NCBI GenBank assembly: GCA_022827905.1
Contig: JAJEIQ010000061.1
Coordinates: 1-64,000, forward strand
Length of the DNA: 64,000 nt
Origin: Pseudomonadales bacterium
GTDB lineage: Bacteria; Pseudomonadota; Gammaproteobacteria; Pseudomonadales; Azotimanducaceae
Reading direction: 5' to 3'
Positions 28,108 through 37,616 of the stretch are shown in pieces; the stretch's first letter is position 1; each line of letters begins with the position of its first letter. Made by a program: the position numbers and the translations under genes. The notes under the pieces are model-generated. The model was not told where the DNA came from. It was given only the letters and a program-made list of their open reading frames with translations, and did not search any database.

Positions 28108-28467
28108 TCATGCTTCGTTGTCGAGATGCCCGCCCAGCACGAAGATGTCGGTGAGCACGGTGCGCAGGTGGATGGAGACGTTCAGGTTGTCCACGGCTTC
28201 GGAGCTCAGGGGTGGGGTCTTCAGCACAAAGCCGATGAGGGCTCGGGCCTTGTCGATGTCGGTGTGCAGGACGGCGTGGAAGGGGTCGGCGTTGGGGTCC
28301 AAGGCGGACTTTATGCCGTCCAGGGCCGCTTGCATGGCCCCAAGGGTGTCGCTGGCGTAGGGGCCGGGCTGGGAGCGGTCTTCTTCGATGCGGCCTTGGG
28401 CGGCGTAAGCGAGCAGGAATTCGTAGCCTGCCTCGATGGTTTCGATGTGTTGACTAAGGTCGGTCAA
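28108..28467 (-). CDS. Hypothetical protein linked to a molybdenum hydroxylase
   Basis: A 119-residue soluble protein with no signal peptide or membrane segment, starting MTDLSQHIETIEAGYEFLLA. It looks all-helical and acidic. I do not recognise a named family. Its ATG overlaps the stop of the cytochrome b gene by four bases, so it is the last member of the operon 2Fe-2S / Mo / FAD / cytochrome b and probably serves that enzyme, for example in maturation or assembly. That role is inferred from position only. Confidence 0.7.
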   Translation of the reverse strand: MTDLSQHIETIEAGYEFLLAYAAQGRIEEDRSQPGPYASDTLGAMQAALDGIKSALDPNADPFHAVLHTDIDKARALIGFVLKTPPLSSEAVDNLNVSIHLRTVLTDIFVLGGHLDNEA

Positions 28468-29279
28468 CGCGCATCGGCGCCTAGGGCGGACGGTGCTTCG
28501 ACCGTGGTGTCACCACTCGCCACGGCGTCGGGCGTCCATCGGGCGGGGTCGTGATGGGCGGCCAACTCGGAGCGGCTGACCCAGCCTGTGACCATGGAGC
28601 GCAGGTAGAACTGCTTTTCCGGGCGGGCGGTGAAGTACAGGTGCAGGGCGGCGAAGCCGATCAGGGCCAGGGTGGAGAGGCCGTGGAGCAGGAACATCCA
28701 GCCCAGCGCCGCTTCGCTTAGGAAGTTGCTCCGCGCCCACCAAGGGGTGTCGATCTGCGCCAGCAGGGCGATCCCGGTGCCTACGGCGATCAGCACCAGC
28801 ACCGCCATGGCCATGTGCATGCCCTTCTGCGCCAGCGAGTATTTGCCGGGCAGGGGCACCGCCGAACCGCCGGTGAGTTCCGCCAGATCGCTGGGTTTGA
28901 TCCAGACAGAGGCCAGATCCTTCCAGAACAGGGAGCGGACGATGTGGAAGACGATCGCCGCGGTCAGCACGATGCCGGCCACCCAATGGATGGTCAGCCA
29001 AGGAAACTTCACGCCGACAATGGGCAGCACGCCGGTGGCCAGCAGTACGAAGAAGGAGGCGGCGGTGATCCAGTGAAACCAACGGTCCAGGGCGGCATGG
29101 CGGCTGAGCCGCTCGCCGTCCGGTGACGGACGCGGCCCGGATTTGCGCGCCAGCATGACGGCTGCGTGAACCATGATGAGGATGAAGCTGGCGGCGATGA
29201 CCAGCCACAAAAGATCCCAGGAGACCCCCAGGAGCACTTCGCGGCCCCAGACATCCTCGCGGTAGCGGACAATCTCCAC
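28464..29279 (-). CDS. Membrane cytochrome b subunit (cytochrome b561 / formate-dehydrogenase gamma-like)
   Basis: A 271-residue inner-membrane protein with about five hydrophobic helices. Candidate haem-ligand histidines lie in DRWFHWITAASFF, TIHWVAGIVL, FHIVRSLF, KGMHMAMAVL and LLHGLSTLALIGFAALHLY, a pattern like the di-haem b subunits of formate dehydrogenase and Ni-Fe hydrogenase. It directly follows the FAD subunit gene and likely anchors the periplasmic molybdenum enzyme and passes its electrons to quinone. Such a subunit is not part of the standard E. coli PaoABC set. Confidence 0.8.
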   Translation of the reverse strand: MEIVRYREDVWGREVLLGVSWDLLWLVIAASFILIMVHAAVMLARKSGPRPSPDGERLSRHAALDRWFHWITAASFFVLLATGVLPIVGVKFPWLTIHWVAGIVLTAAIVFHIVRSLFWKDLASVWIKPSDLAELTGGSAVPLPGKYSLAQKGMHMAMAVLVLIAVGTGIALLAQIDTPWWARSNFLSEAALGWMFLLHGLSTLALIGFAALHLYFTARPEKQFYLRSMVTGWVSRSELAAHHDPARWTPDAVASGDTTVEAPSALGADAR

Positions 29280-30274
29280 TAGGCTTTCCCGCGCAGCGCC
29301 CGGCGCACGAGGTTCTCCATCAGCGGCGCCTTGAACTGGTTGTGGTTGAGGGGCTCAGCGCCGCGGCTGGCCAAGCGCGCCGCCTGCTCGCCGGTGCTTT
29401 CGGAGCGGGGCTTGCCAACCACGGCTTGTTCGACCGCGGGCAGCCGGTAGGGCACGCAGGCGACCCCGCCGCAGACGAAGCGGGCGCTTTCAATGCGGCC
29501 GTCCCGCATGCGCAGGGCAGCGGCGATGCTGACCAGCGCAAAGTCCCAGACGTTGCGGTCGGCAACCTTCTCGAAGTGGAAGTCGGCGTTCGCCCAGTGG
29601 TCGGGCAGGCGCACCGAGGCCAATACCTCGTCGTCCGCCAAGGCCGTCATGTTGACGATGTCCACGTCCGGGCCGACGAAGAAGTCGTCCACCGGGACTT
29701 CCCGGCTACCGCGCCGGCTGGTGACGATCATTGTCGCCTCCAATGCACTGAGGGCGGTGGCGGTGTCCGATGGGGAGACGGCCACGCAACGGCTGGCGCC
29801 GAACAGGGCGTGCTCCCGGTTCATGCCCGCCGGACTGTCCGCGTAGCAGATGTTGCCCCCGGCCCGATAGCAGGAAAGCCCGCGCCGGTAGTACCAGCAG
29901 CGGGTGTCCTGGCAGAGATTGCCGCCCAAGGTGCCCATGTTGCGGATTTGCGGGCTGGCAACCACTGCCGCTGCCTCCCGCAGCAGCGAGTAGCGTTCGC
30001 CGATCAGCGGGTGGCGGGTGATTTCGGTGAGGGTGGTGAGCGCCCCGATCTCGACGCCGCCGGGGATTTCGCGGATGCCCTTGAGCGCATCGATGCCCTT
30101 GAGGTCGATCATCGCTTCGGTGGTCTTGGCGCGGTCCTTGAGCCAGCCGTAGGTGTCCTGACCGCCTGCCAACAGCCAAGCCTTGCCCTTCAGCCGCGCC
30201 GCCAGTTCGGTGGCATCCTCCACCGTGGCGGGTTGATAGAGTTCGATGTCCGGCATCACGTCGTAGGCTGACAC
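29279..30274 (-). CDS. FAD-binding (and probably 4Fe-4S) subunit of a xanthine dehydrogenase-family enzyme
   Basis: A 331-residue CoxM/YagS-like subunit that carries electrons from the Fe-S subunit. FAD-binding segments are AGGQDTYGWLKDR and IRNMGTLGGNLCQDTRCWYY. An inserted loop has five Cys (121, 126, 135, 143, 163), as in 4-hydroxybenzoyl-CoA reductase beta and PaoB, where such a loop binds an extra 4Fe-4S cluster; I infer the same here. No signal peptide is seen, so export would have to be piggy-back on the Tat-tagged 2Fe-2S subunit. Confidence 0.88.
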   Translation of the reverse strand: MSAYDVMPDIELYQPATVEDATELAARLKGKAWLLAGGQDTYGWLKDRAKTTEAMIDLKGIDALKGIREIPGGVEIGALTTLTEITRHPLIGERYSLLREAAAVVASPQIRNMGTLGGNLCQDTRCWYYRRGLSCYRAGGNICYADSPAGMNREHALFGASRCVAVSPSDTATALSALEATMIVTSRRGSREVPVDDFFVGPDVDIVNMTALADDEVLASVRLPDHWANADFHFEKVADRNVWDFALVSIAAALRMRDGRIESARFVCGGVACVPYRLPAVEQAVVGKPRSESTGEQAARLASRGAEPLNHNQFKAPLMENLVRRALRGKA

Positions 30275-30289
30275 GGCTCCGTCCCCCGA

Positions 30290-32695
30290 TCAGAATGTGT
30301 TGATGGCGAGCGGCCCTGAGGTCGGCGGCAGCCCGGCGATGTGGCTCAGGATGACGTCCGGCGTGACCGGGGTGCGATTGAACAGGTGTCCGCCCAAGGC
30401 GTCGGACAGGGCGCACATCACGGCGGCAACGGCGCAGCCCATGGCCGGCTCGCCGATGCCCCGCGCGCCGACCGGGTTGTCCGGGTCGGGGATGTCTGCG
30501 GCAGCCCAGTCCATATTGCTCGGTACGTCGAGATAGGTGGGCGGTTTGCATTGGTAGAAGCCGACATTGGCGGGCAGGCCGTTTTGCGGGTCGTACACGT
30601 GGCGCTCGGTGGTGGCCATGCCGAACCCCCAGACGCCGCCGCCGCGCAGTTGATTGGCCAGCCCCAACGGATGCACCACGGTGCCGCACTCGCCCACCGC
30701 CAAGTAGTCGATGATTTCGTGCTTGCCGGTTTCGACGTCCAGTTCGATCTCGACGAAGCCGATGGCGAAGCCGGGAACCGTGCCGCGCATAGGCAGGCTG
30801 TCCTTGGCGACGCCGACTAGGCCAGTTCCGGCGATGCCCGCCACCGCCCGCTTGGTGACGTCGTGAATGTCTTCAGGGACTTCGTCCCCGCTGTATTTTC
30901 CGCCCATCTCGATGGCCTTGGCCGCCGCCTCGCCATAGGACAGGGCGCGGGAGGCGCGGTTGCGGTGGAACACCCGCTGGCCGTCGATGTCGTAATCCCC
31001 GGCTTGGCCGCCAAGCGCCGCCGCGGCGACCTCCTTGAGTTTGGCCACGGCGTCCAAGGCAGCGACGTGATTGGCCCGGGTGTGGGTGAAGATGGTCACG
31101 CTGCCGGCTTGGTAGCTGCTCCAAGGCAGATGGGCGGCGGAGCGGCCATGCACGATCTCGCATTGGCTCCAATCGCACTTCAAGGCCTCAGCCGCCGCCC
31201 GGGTGGTGGAGGCGTAGGAGTAGGTGCCGAGGTTGCCGACGCCGCTGTGCAGGTGGATCTTGCCGTCGGGCGTGATGCGCACTAGGCCGTCAAATCCTGA
31301 GGTGCCGGCTGCATGGTAGCCTTGGCCGATGCCGATGCCGGTAACCTTGCTGCCCTTGCGGCGGCCGCTGCGCTTGGCCTTTTCCGCCCAGTTCCAGCGC
31401 TTGGCGCCCAGATCCAGGGCCTCGGCCATGTGGGCGCTGGTCACCGGACCCTGGTCGGCGTTCAGTTTGGCGTTCGAGTCCGGCGCGTTGATGCGGCGGA
31501 TGGCCACCCGGTCGAGCCCCAACTCCTGGGCGGCCTTGTCCATCATCGGCTCGAAAATGGCGGCGATCTGGTTCTGCCCGGGCCCGCGCTGGGCGCCCCG
31601 GGGCGTGGTGTTGGTGAGCACTGGCACCGAGCGCAGGCGCAGCGCCTCGGGTTGGTAGAGGATGCTGACCGCGCCGCCGGCGGAGGAGGCGTCGCCGCCA
31701 GCGCGCTTCGGCCCCAAGTCCTGAACGATGTAGAGGTCCACGGCGGAAACCCGGCCGTCGGCGGCGAAGCCCGCCTTGATCCAGCCTTGGAAGCCGACCC
31801 GGGCCGAGCCGATGTAGTACTCCTCCTCGCGGGTGATGCGCAGCATGACCGGACGGCCAAGCTTCTTGGCGAAGTGCGCGGGCAGGGCCATGATGGGGTA
31901 GGGGAAGATCTTGGAGCCGAAGCCGCCGCCGCAGTACTCACTGACGTAAACCAGGTTCTCCGGGGCAACGCCAACCATGGGCGCCAGAAACGGAATGATG
32001 AAGCTTTGGCTCTGGGTGGACCCGTACACGAAGCACTTGCCGTTCTCCCAGTAGCTCATCACCGAGCGTGGCTCCATGGACATGTGCGCGTAGCCGGTGG
32101 TGACGAAGCTCTCCGTGAGGATCACGGCGGCGTTGTCGAAGCTCGCCTCAAGATCGCCGTACTGCCACTCGATGGGCGCTTCGGCGGAGGGCTGGCCGCC
32201 AGCCAGGAAGCGCTCCACCTCGTCCTGGCGCCAATGCAGCTCGCCGACCTGGGGTGGGCTGCCGGCGTAGATGTTGCCTTCTTCGCGGGCGTTGGGACCG
32301 GCCGGCCGCAAGCTGTCGGTTGGGTTGACGGTGAAGGGCAGGGGTTCGAGTTCGATGTCAATGCGGCTGATGGCGTCCTCCGCGGTCTTCTCGTCCACCG
32401 CCGCCACCGCCAGAATCGGATCGCCGATGAACACCGGCTCGTTGGTCAGGATGCCGCCATTGGGTGCTTCCACCGGCGGCAGGTTGTCGGCGGTGAGCAC
32501 CCCGAAGACGCCGTCCATGGCCAGCGCTGCCTTAAGGTCGAGCTTCTTCACCCGGGCGTGGGGCATGGGGCTGACCAACAGGCGCGCGTAGCACATGCCG
32601 TCAGCGGTGAAGTCCTCCGCGTACTTGGCCTTGCCGGTGACCTTGCCGAAGATGTCCGGCGGCGTGAAGTCCTTGCCGATGTGTTGGTAGGTCAT
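30290..32695 (-). CDS. Molybdopterin-binding catalytic subunit of a xanthine dehydrogenase-family enzyme
   Basis: The 801-residue large subunit binds the molybdenum cofactor and the substrate. The N-terminal a/b-hammerhead starts at YQHIGKDFTPPDIFGKVTGK. Mo-cofactor segments include EYCGGGFGSK and RGPGQNQ, and the catalytic Glu lies in GARGIGEPAMG near the end. The ATG at 32695 overlaps the stop of the 2Fe-2S gene by four bases. The order is like paoABC, pointing to an aldehyde or aromatic/heterocyclic hydroxylase; the true substrate cannot be told. No XdhC/PaoD-type maturation chaperone is adjacent. Confidence 0.9.
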   Translation of the reverse strand: MTYQHIGKDFTPPDIFGKVTGKAKYAEDFTADGMCYARLLVSPMPHARVKKLDLKAALAMDGVFGVLTADNLPPVEAPNGGILTNEPVFIGDPILAVAAVDEKTAEDAISRIDIELEPLPFTVNPTDSLRPAGPNAREEGNIYAGSPPQVGELHWRQDEVERFLAGGQPSAEAPIEWQYGDLEASFDNAAVILTESFVTTGYAHMSMEPRSVMSYWENGKCFVYGSTQSQSFIIPFLAPMVGVAPENLVYVSEYCGGGFGSKIFPYPIMALPAHFAKKLGRPVMLRITREEEYYIGSARVGFQGWIKAGFAADGRVSAVDLYIVQDLGPKRAGGDASSAGGAVSILYQPEALRLRSVPVLTNTTPRGAQRGPGQNQIAAIFEPMMDKAAQELGLDRVAIRRINAPDSNAKLNADQGPVTSAHMAEALDLGAKRWNWAEKAKRSGRRKGSKVTGIGIGQGYHAAGTSGFDGLVRITPDGKIHLHSGVGNLGTYSYASTTRAAAEALKCDWSQCEIVHGRSAAHLPWSSYQAGSVTIFTHTRANHVAALDAVAKLKEVAAAALGGQAGDYDIDGQRVFHRNRASRALSYGEAAAKAIEMGGKYSGDEVPEDIHDVTKRAVAGIAGTGLVGVAKDSLPMRGTVPGFAIGFVEIELDVETGKHEIIDYLAVGECGTVVHPLGLANQLRGGGVWGFGMATTERHVYDPQNGLPANVGFYQCKPPTYLDVPSNMDWAAADIPDPDNPVGARGIGEPAMGCAVAAVMCALSDALGGHLFNRTPVTPDVILSHIAGLPPTSGPLAINTF

Positions 32696-33279
32696 GTAGC
32701 TTGTCCCGAGGCGCGCATCACCGCGTTGAGGTAGTGGTCGTAGGCGCCGCAGCGGCACAGGTTGCCGGACAAGCTGTGGCGCGCCTGCTCGCGGGTGGGC
32801 TTCGGATTGACCCGCAGCAGGCCCACGGTGGCCATGATCTGCCCTGGCGTGCAGAAGCCGCACTGGGGCGCGAGCTCATCGACAAAGGCCTGCTGCACGG
32901 GATGCAGGGTGCCGTCCGCCTGTTGCAAGCCCTCCACTGTGAGCACCGTCTTGCCGCGGGCATTGTGGGTGAGCATGGAGCAGGCGTAGTGGGGCACGTC
33001 GTCAATGAGCACCGTGCAGGCGCCGCACTCGCCTCGGTTGCAGCCGAGCTTGGTGCCGGTCAGGCCGAGCTTGTAACGCAGGGTGTGGGCCAAGGTCTCT
33101 TGCGGCAGCACATCCACCCGCCGGGTGCGGCCATTGATGTTGAGGGACAGCAAGCGGTCCACCGCTTCGGCGGGCCGGGCGCCGCCAGCCGCGGCATTGC
33201 CGTGGCCAATGGTGCCGGCGGCGATGCCGGAGGCGATCACGCCCTTGATGAACCGGCGCCGATTCAGCTTGACGTTCAT
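32692..33279 (-). CDS. Tat-exported 2Fe-2S subunit of a xanthine dehydrogenase-family enzyme
   Basis: A 195-residue small subunit. It opens with a twin-arginine signal (NRRRFIKGVIASGIAAGTIG), so the holoenzyme is predicted to be periplasmic, like PaoA. The first cluster ligands are Cys80, 85, 88 and 100 (GCNRGECGAC then YAC); the second set are Cys140, 143, 175 and 177 (CGFC then CRC). It heads the operon Fe-S, Mo, FAD, cytochrome b, 119-residue protein, with a plausible promoter upstream. Confidence 0.93.
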   Translation of the reverse strand: MNVKLNRRRFIKGVIASGIAAGTIGHGNAAAGGARPAEAVDRLLSLNINGRTRRVDVLPQETLAHTLRYKLGLTGTKLGCNRGECGACTVLIDDVPHYACSMLTHNARGKTVLTVEGLQQADGTLHPVQQAFVDELAPQCGFCTPGQIMATVGLLRVNPKPTREQARHSLSGNLCRCGAYDHYLNAVMRASGQAT

Positions 33280-33305
33280 CCTTTCCCCGCTGAACTACTC
33301 AGTTG

Positions 33306-33333
33306 AGCATAGCACCGGTGGGGAGGGGCGCAA
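33306..33333 (-). promoter_or_regulatory. Predicted sigma70 promoter of the molybdenum hydroxylase operon
   Basis: On the minus strand TTGCGC (33328-33333) and TATGCT (33306-33311) are 16 bases apart, 26 bases before the 2Fe-2S ATG. Confidence 0.4.
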
Positions 33334-33354
33334 GCAGACCCCAAGCGCTTCCCA

Positions 33355-36300
33355 TTATCTCTTCTCTTCGAGCCACTCGTACATCACGGGGAGCAAAACG
33401 AGCGTAAGCAGCGTCGATGTCACCAGCCCGCCAACCACCACGCCCGCCAACGGTCGCTGGGTTTCGGCCCCGACGCCGGTCGAGAGAAGCATCGGCACTA
33501 GGCCAAGGATGGCGACACTGGCCGTCATCAGCACGGGCCGCAGGCGGAGTTCCGCGCCGCGCCGCACTGCCTCTCGCACACTGGCGCCTTCGGCCCGTAG
33601 CTGGTTGACGAAGCTGACCAGCACGATGCCGTTCAGCATGGCCACTCCGAAGACGGCAATGAGACCGATGGCCGATGGCACCGACACGTGCTGTCCGCCG
33701 ATGAGCAGCGCGGCAATGCCGCCGATGGCGGCGAAGGGCACATTGGCAATGATCAAAGCCGCGTACCGGGCGGAATTGAACGCGGTGTACAACAGCACGA
33801 AGATGAGGAAGACGGTCAGTGGCACGATCACCGCCAGCCGTTGCAAGGCGCGTTGCTGGTTCTCGAAGGCGCCGCCCCACTCGATGGAGTAACCCGGCGG
33901 CAAATCGACGCTCGAAGCGATTGCCGCATCGGCTTCCCTTACGAAGCTGTCGACGTCTCGTCCGCGCACGTCCATCTGAATGACCGCGTAGCGGCTCAGG
34001 CGCTCGCGGCGCACGAAGGAGTAGCCCTCGGCGACGGTCACCTCCGCCACCGCTGATAGGGGCACGATGGCGCCGTCCGATGCCCGTAGCGGGATGCGTC
34101 TGATCGCCTCCACGGACGCCTTTGACGCGTCATCGAGCCGCACCGTGATGTCGAAGCGCCGGACGCCATCAAGCAGCGCCGACACCGGTTCGTTGCCGAT
34201 TCCGGTGCGCACCACCTCGAGGACCTCATCAGCGTTCATCCCGTACCGGGCGAGCCGGTCGCGGCGCACTTCGATGCGAATCTGAGGCTTGCCGAGATTG
34301 GCTTCGAGCGACAGGTCGGCAACGCCTTCCACTTCGGCCACCACGTCTTTGATTGCCGTGCTCAGCCGGTCGAGTTCGGCGAGGTCCTCGCCGTAGATCT
34401 TGACGGCCAGCGTCGCACGTACGCCGGAGATCAGCTCCTCCACGCGCATCTGGATGGGCTGGGTGAACGCGACCACGGTGGTTGGCGCCACGCGTTCAAT
34501 CTCCTCGCGCATGGCTTCGGCCAGGCTTGCGTAGTCGTGCTCGGACGGCCACTCGTCGCGCGGGCGCAGCGCCGTGTACACCTCCATGTAGTTCACGTCC
34601 ACGGTCTCGCCCTTTTCCGCCCGCCCGATCATCGCGACCGTTGACTCGACCTCCGCAAAGCTGCCCAGTGCGTTCTCGATCTCGATCGACACCGCGATCG
34701 ACTGGTCCAACGAGGTCGACGGGATGCCGGTGACCCGCCACATGATGTCGCCCTCTTGGAGCGTTGGCATGAACTCCCGGCCAAGGAAGGGGAACATCGC
34801 CAATGCGGCGACCAGTAAGGCCAGCGCGCCGCCCACCACCCTGCGCCGGTTGGCCAGCGACCAGGCCAGCAGCGGCAGATAGGCAGCCTTCGCCATCCGT
34901 AACAGCCAAGTGTCCCGTTCCTCCTTCGGCTTTACGAGGGCGGCGGAGAGCACCGGAATCAACGTTAGAGCGAGTAGCAGCGAACCCGCCATCGCGAAGG
35001 CTATGTTCAACGCCATCGGCTTGAACAGCTTGCCTTCAAGGCCCTCCAAGGTGAACAGCGGGATAAAGACCACAACGATGATGCCGATGGCGAACGCGAC
35101 CGGATTGGCCACCTCCCGGCCAGCGTCGAGCACCGCCGCGGCACGGTCCACCACCCCGCCACCGGAGCGCCGCTCCGCCATGGTACGGAAGGCGTTCTCC
35201 ACCATCACCACCGCGCCGTCCACCATCATGCCGATGCCGACTGCCAACCCGGCGAGGGACATCAGGTTGGCCGAAAGGCCAGCTTGGCCCATGCAAATGA
35301 ATGCGATCAGCATCGCCATCGGCAGTGCGGAGATCACCACCGCGGCGCAGCGCAGGTCGCCCAGGAACAGGAACAGCACCAAGGCGACCAGCACGGAACC
35401 CTCGACGAGCGCCCGGATGGCGGTCGAAGTGGCCTCGTCCACCAGTCGCGAGCGGTCGTACACCGGGCGGAGCACCACGCCTTCGGGCAGCGCATGCTCA
35501 AGCGCATCGACCCGTTCGCGCACGGCCTTCACGACGCCGGCGGCGTTCTCGCCGGTGCGTGACAGCGCCATCCCCAAGACCACCTCGCGGCCATCGCGGG
35601 TCACGGCGCCAAAGCGCGCTGCGCCGCCTTCGGCGATGTCGGCCACGTCGCGCAGAAACACCGGCGCGCCGTCCAGCACCTTCACCACGATCCCACCGAG
35701 GTCGTAGCCGTTGCGCACCAGACCCATGCCGCGCACGAGGTACTGCTCGGCGCCAAGATCCACGAACTGCCCGCCGACCTGACGGTTGTTCAGGGTAACC
35801 GCGCTGACCACGTCGGAGAAGCTTAAGTCGTAGGCGATCATCCGCATGGGATCGACCACCACTTGGAGTTGACGCTCGTGCCCGCCCCAAGACATCACGT
35901 CGTCCACGCCTTGGGCTGTTCGCAGCGTCAGCCGGACGGTCCAGTCGTGCAGCGTGCGCAGGTCCATGTCCGTCACGGCGTCCGCAAGCGCCTCGTCGGC
36001 GCGTTCCAGCGTGTACCAGAAAACCTGTCCGAGCCCGGAGGAATTCGGACCCATCTCCGGTGTGCCGTAGCCCTCGGGCAGCCGCTCGCCAACCTCCTGC
36101 AGCCGCTCCATGACGAGCCGCCGGGCGAAGTAAATGTCCATGTCGTCCTCGAAGTACACGGCGACATAGGACAGGCCGAACAAGCTCACCGACCGAATCT
36201 GGCTCACGCCAGGCAACCCGGCCAGCCCCGACTCCACCGGGAAGGTCAGCAACTGCTCCACGTCCTCGGCCGCGAGCCCCGGGGATTCCGTGTAAACGTT

Positions 36301-36441
36301 GACCTGGACCGGCGTGACGTCTGGGAAGGCGTCGATAGGCACCGTCCGCACCGCGCGCCAGCCGACGAAGGCCACGCCTGCCGAGGCGATGAGCACCAGC
36401 AACCGGTAGCGCAACGACAGTTCGACCAGTCCGCCAAGCAC
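33355..36441 (-). CDS. Heavy-metal RND efflux pump (CzcA/CusA family)
   Basis: A 1028-residue inner-membrane proton antiporter, the pump of a tripartite metal exporter. RND hallmarks are PIDAFPDVTPVQVNVYTE near the N-terminus, twelve predicted membrane helices and large periplasmic loops. The TM4 segment reads VGIGMMVDGAVVMVEN. It keeps the Asp and Glu of the CzcA proton relay (D408 and E415) but has Gly where CzcA has its first Asp (D402, in DFG). It is therefore not a standard zinc CzcA, and the substrate metal is uncertain. It is the last gene of the nine-gene metal operon, 41 bases after the adaptor. Confidence 0.93.
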   Translation of the reverse strand: MLGGLVELSLRYRLLVLIASAGVAFVGWRAVRTVPIDAFPDVTPVQVNVYTESPGLAAEDVEQLLTFPVESGLAGLPGVSQIRSVSLFGLSYVAVYFEDDMDIYFARRLVMERLQEVGERLPEGYGTPEMGPNSSGLGQVFWYTLERADEALADAVTDMDLRTLHDWTVRLTLRTAQGVDDVMSWGGHERQLQVVVDPMRMIAYDLSFSDVVSAVTLNNRQVGGQFVDLGAEQYLVRGMGLVRNGYDLGGIVVKVLDGAPVFLRDVADIAEGGAARFGAVTRDGREVVLGMALSRTGENAAGVVKAVRERVDALEHALPEGVVLRPVYDRSRLVDEATSTAIRALVEGSVLVALVLFLFLGDLRCAAVVISALPMAMLIAFICMGQAGLSANLMSLAGLAVGIGMMVDGAVVMVENAFRTMAERRSGGGVVDRAAAVLDAGREVANPVAFAIGIIVVVFIPLFTLEGLEGKLFKPMALNIAFAMAGSLLLALTLIPVLSAALVKPKEERDTWLLRMAKAAYLPLLAWSLANRRRVVGGALALLVAALAMFPFLGREFMPTLQEGDIMWRVTGIPSTSLDQSIAVSIEIENALGSFAEVESTVAMIGRAEKGETVDVNYMEVYTALRPRDEWPSEHDYASLAEAMREEIERVAPTTVVAFTQPIQMRVEELISGVRATLAVKIYGEDLAELDRLSTAIKDVVAEVEGVADLSLEANLGKPQIRIEVRRDRLARYGMNADEVLEVVRTGIGNEPVSALLDGVRRFDITVRLDDASKASVEAIRRIPLRASDGAIVPLSAVAEVTVAEGYSFVRRERLSRYAVIQMDVRGRDVDSFVREADAAIASSVDLPPGYSIEWGGAFENQQRALQRLAVIVPLTVFLIFVLLYTAFNSARYAALIIANVPFAAIGGIAALLIGGQHVSVPSAIGLIAVFGVAMLNGIVLVSFVNQLRAEGASVREAVRRGAELRLRPVLMTASVAILGLVPMLLSTGVGAETQRPLAGVVVGGLVTSTLLTLVLLPVMYEWLEEKR

Positions 36442-36482
36442 GGTGCTACCCTTGCCCCCTGGCCCTACCCAAGACAGCAGGT

Positions 36483-37616
36483 TCAGTGAGCATGGCCGCT
36501 GCCGAGCGAAGACTTGAGCAGCAGGGACTTGAGGTGAAAGACGCCCACCGACGCCACCCTGTCCCCTGCCTCAAGGCCGGCCTGCACGACAACTCGATCG
36601 CCGAGGCCGCGTCCTGTGGAGATGGGAACCGGGTGGAACTCATCGCCTTCCATCCGAAACACGGTCTGCCGGCCATCCAGCACGGTAATCGCGGAAGACG
36701 GAATGGCGAGGACCGGTTCAGCCGCTCCCGTTTCGAGTTCAACCTCCACGAACTGACCGGGGTGGAGGGCGTCGTCGGTGTTATCCACCTCGATCCGCAG
36801 GCCACGGGTGCGGGTGGCCTCGTCGAGCCGATGGTGGCGCTGGACGATCCGGCCGGCAATGCGGCTGCCATTGTCCGTCACGACGACTGCCGCATCGTCG
36901 CGTTGCACATCCGGGAGCTCGGCGGCGCGGGCTTCAACCCAGACCGTCGATTCGTCAACCACTTCAACCAGCACGCGGCCGGGCTCGATCAGCTCGCCAA
37001 TCACGAAGTCGTCGCTGAACACCGTGCCCGCGCGGGGGGCGAGCAGATCGAATTGTCCCGAGAAGGCGCCGAGACGGTCGGATGCGGCGAGCTCGCGGGC
37101 CTGTGCCTCCGTCAATCCGTAGCCGATCACCTTGGCCATCGCTTGGCGTTGGGCCGTCTCCGCTTCCGCGTATCGGCGTCCGGATACGGCTTCGGAACCA
37201 AGTGCGCGCACTAGGCGCCATTCGTAAGCGGCCAGCATGAGTTCGCCGGCCGCTTCGGCCATGGCGACGCTGGAGAGGCTGGCCAGCGGTTGACCCGCCT
37301 CGACCGCATCTCCGAGACGAACGTGGCGCGCCTCCACGACGGAAGGAATTTTGGGTGTGACGCGCGCCGAGCGGTAGCCGTTGACGATGACCTCTGCCGG
37401 CAACCGCGTAGTTGCGCGAACGGCCCGCAGGGCCACCCGCTCGATCTCTATCCCGGCCTCGATCCGCTCGTGCCGGCTCAGCGACACAGATCCGGCTTCC
37501 TCGTCGCCGTGCTCGTCTCCGGTCTCGCCGTTCGCCGTTGCCCAAACGCCAGCGGCCGTAAAACACGTGATCACAGCCCCTAGGCTCAGGCGCCTACTCG
37601 CCTTCATGTTCACCAC
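36483..37616 (-). CDS. RND periplasmic adaptor (membrane fusion protein, CusB/CzcB-like)
   Basis: A 377-residue adaptor bridging pump and outer-membrane channel. It has an N-terminal signal or anchor, then an acidic His-containing stretch (GDEHGDEEAGS), a barrel-sandwich region (HVRLGDAVEAGQPLASLSS, later FDLLAPRAGTVFSDDFVIGE), and a beta-barrel domain (ALHPGQFVEVELETG). The C-terminus ends GSGHAH. The His/Asp/Glu tails suggest metal binding, as in CzcB-type adaptors. Its start overlaps the end of the outer-membrane factor gene by 23 bases. Confidence 0.9.
   Translation of the reverse strand: MVNMKASRRLSLGAVITCFTAAGVWATANGETGDEHGDEEAGSVSLSRHERIEAGIEIERVALRAVRATTRLPAEVIVNGYRSARVTPKIPSVVEARHVRLGDAVEAGQPLASLSSVAMAEAAGELMLAAYEWRLVRALGSEAVSGRRYAEAETAQRQAMAKVIGYGLTEAQARELAASDRLGAFSGQFDLLAPRAGTVFSDDFVIGELIEPGRVLVEVVDESTVWVEARAAELPDVQRDDAAVVVTDNGSRIAGRIVQRHHRLDEATRTRGLRIEVDNTDDALHPGQFVEVELETGAAEPVLAIPSSAITVLDGRQTVFRMEGDEFHPVPISTGRGLGDRVVVQAGLEAGDRVASVGVFHLKSLLLKSSLGSGHAH

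Noticed and set aside
31313-32734. A 473-residue plus-strand frame opposite the molybdenum hydroxylase large subunit
   Set aside because: Mirror-image composition of the real gene, with repetitive Val/Ala/Gly/His; not a protein.
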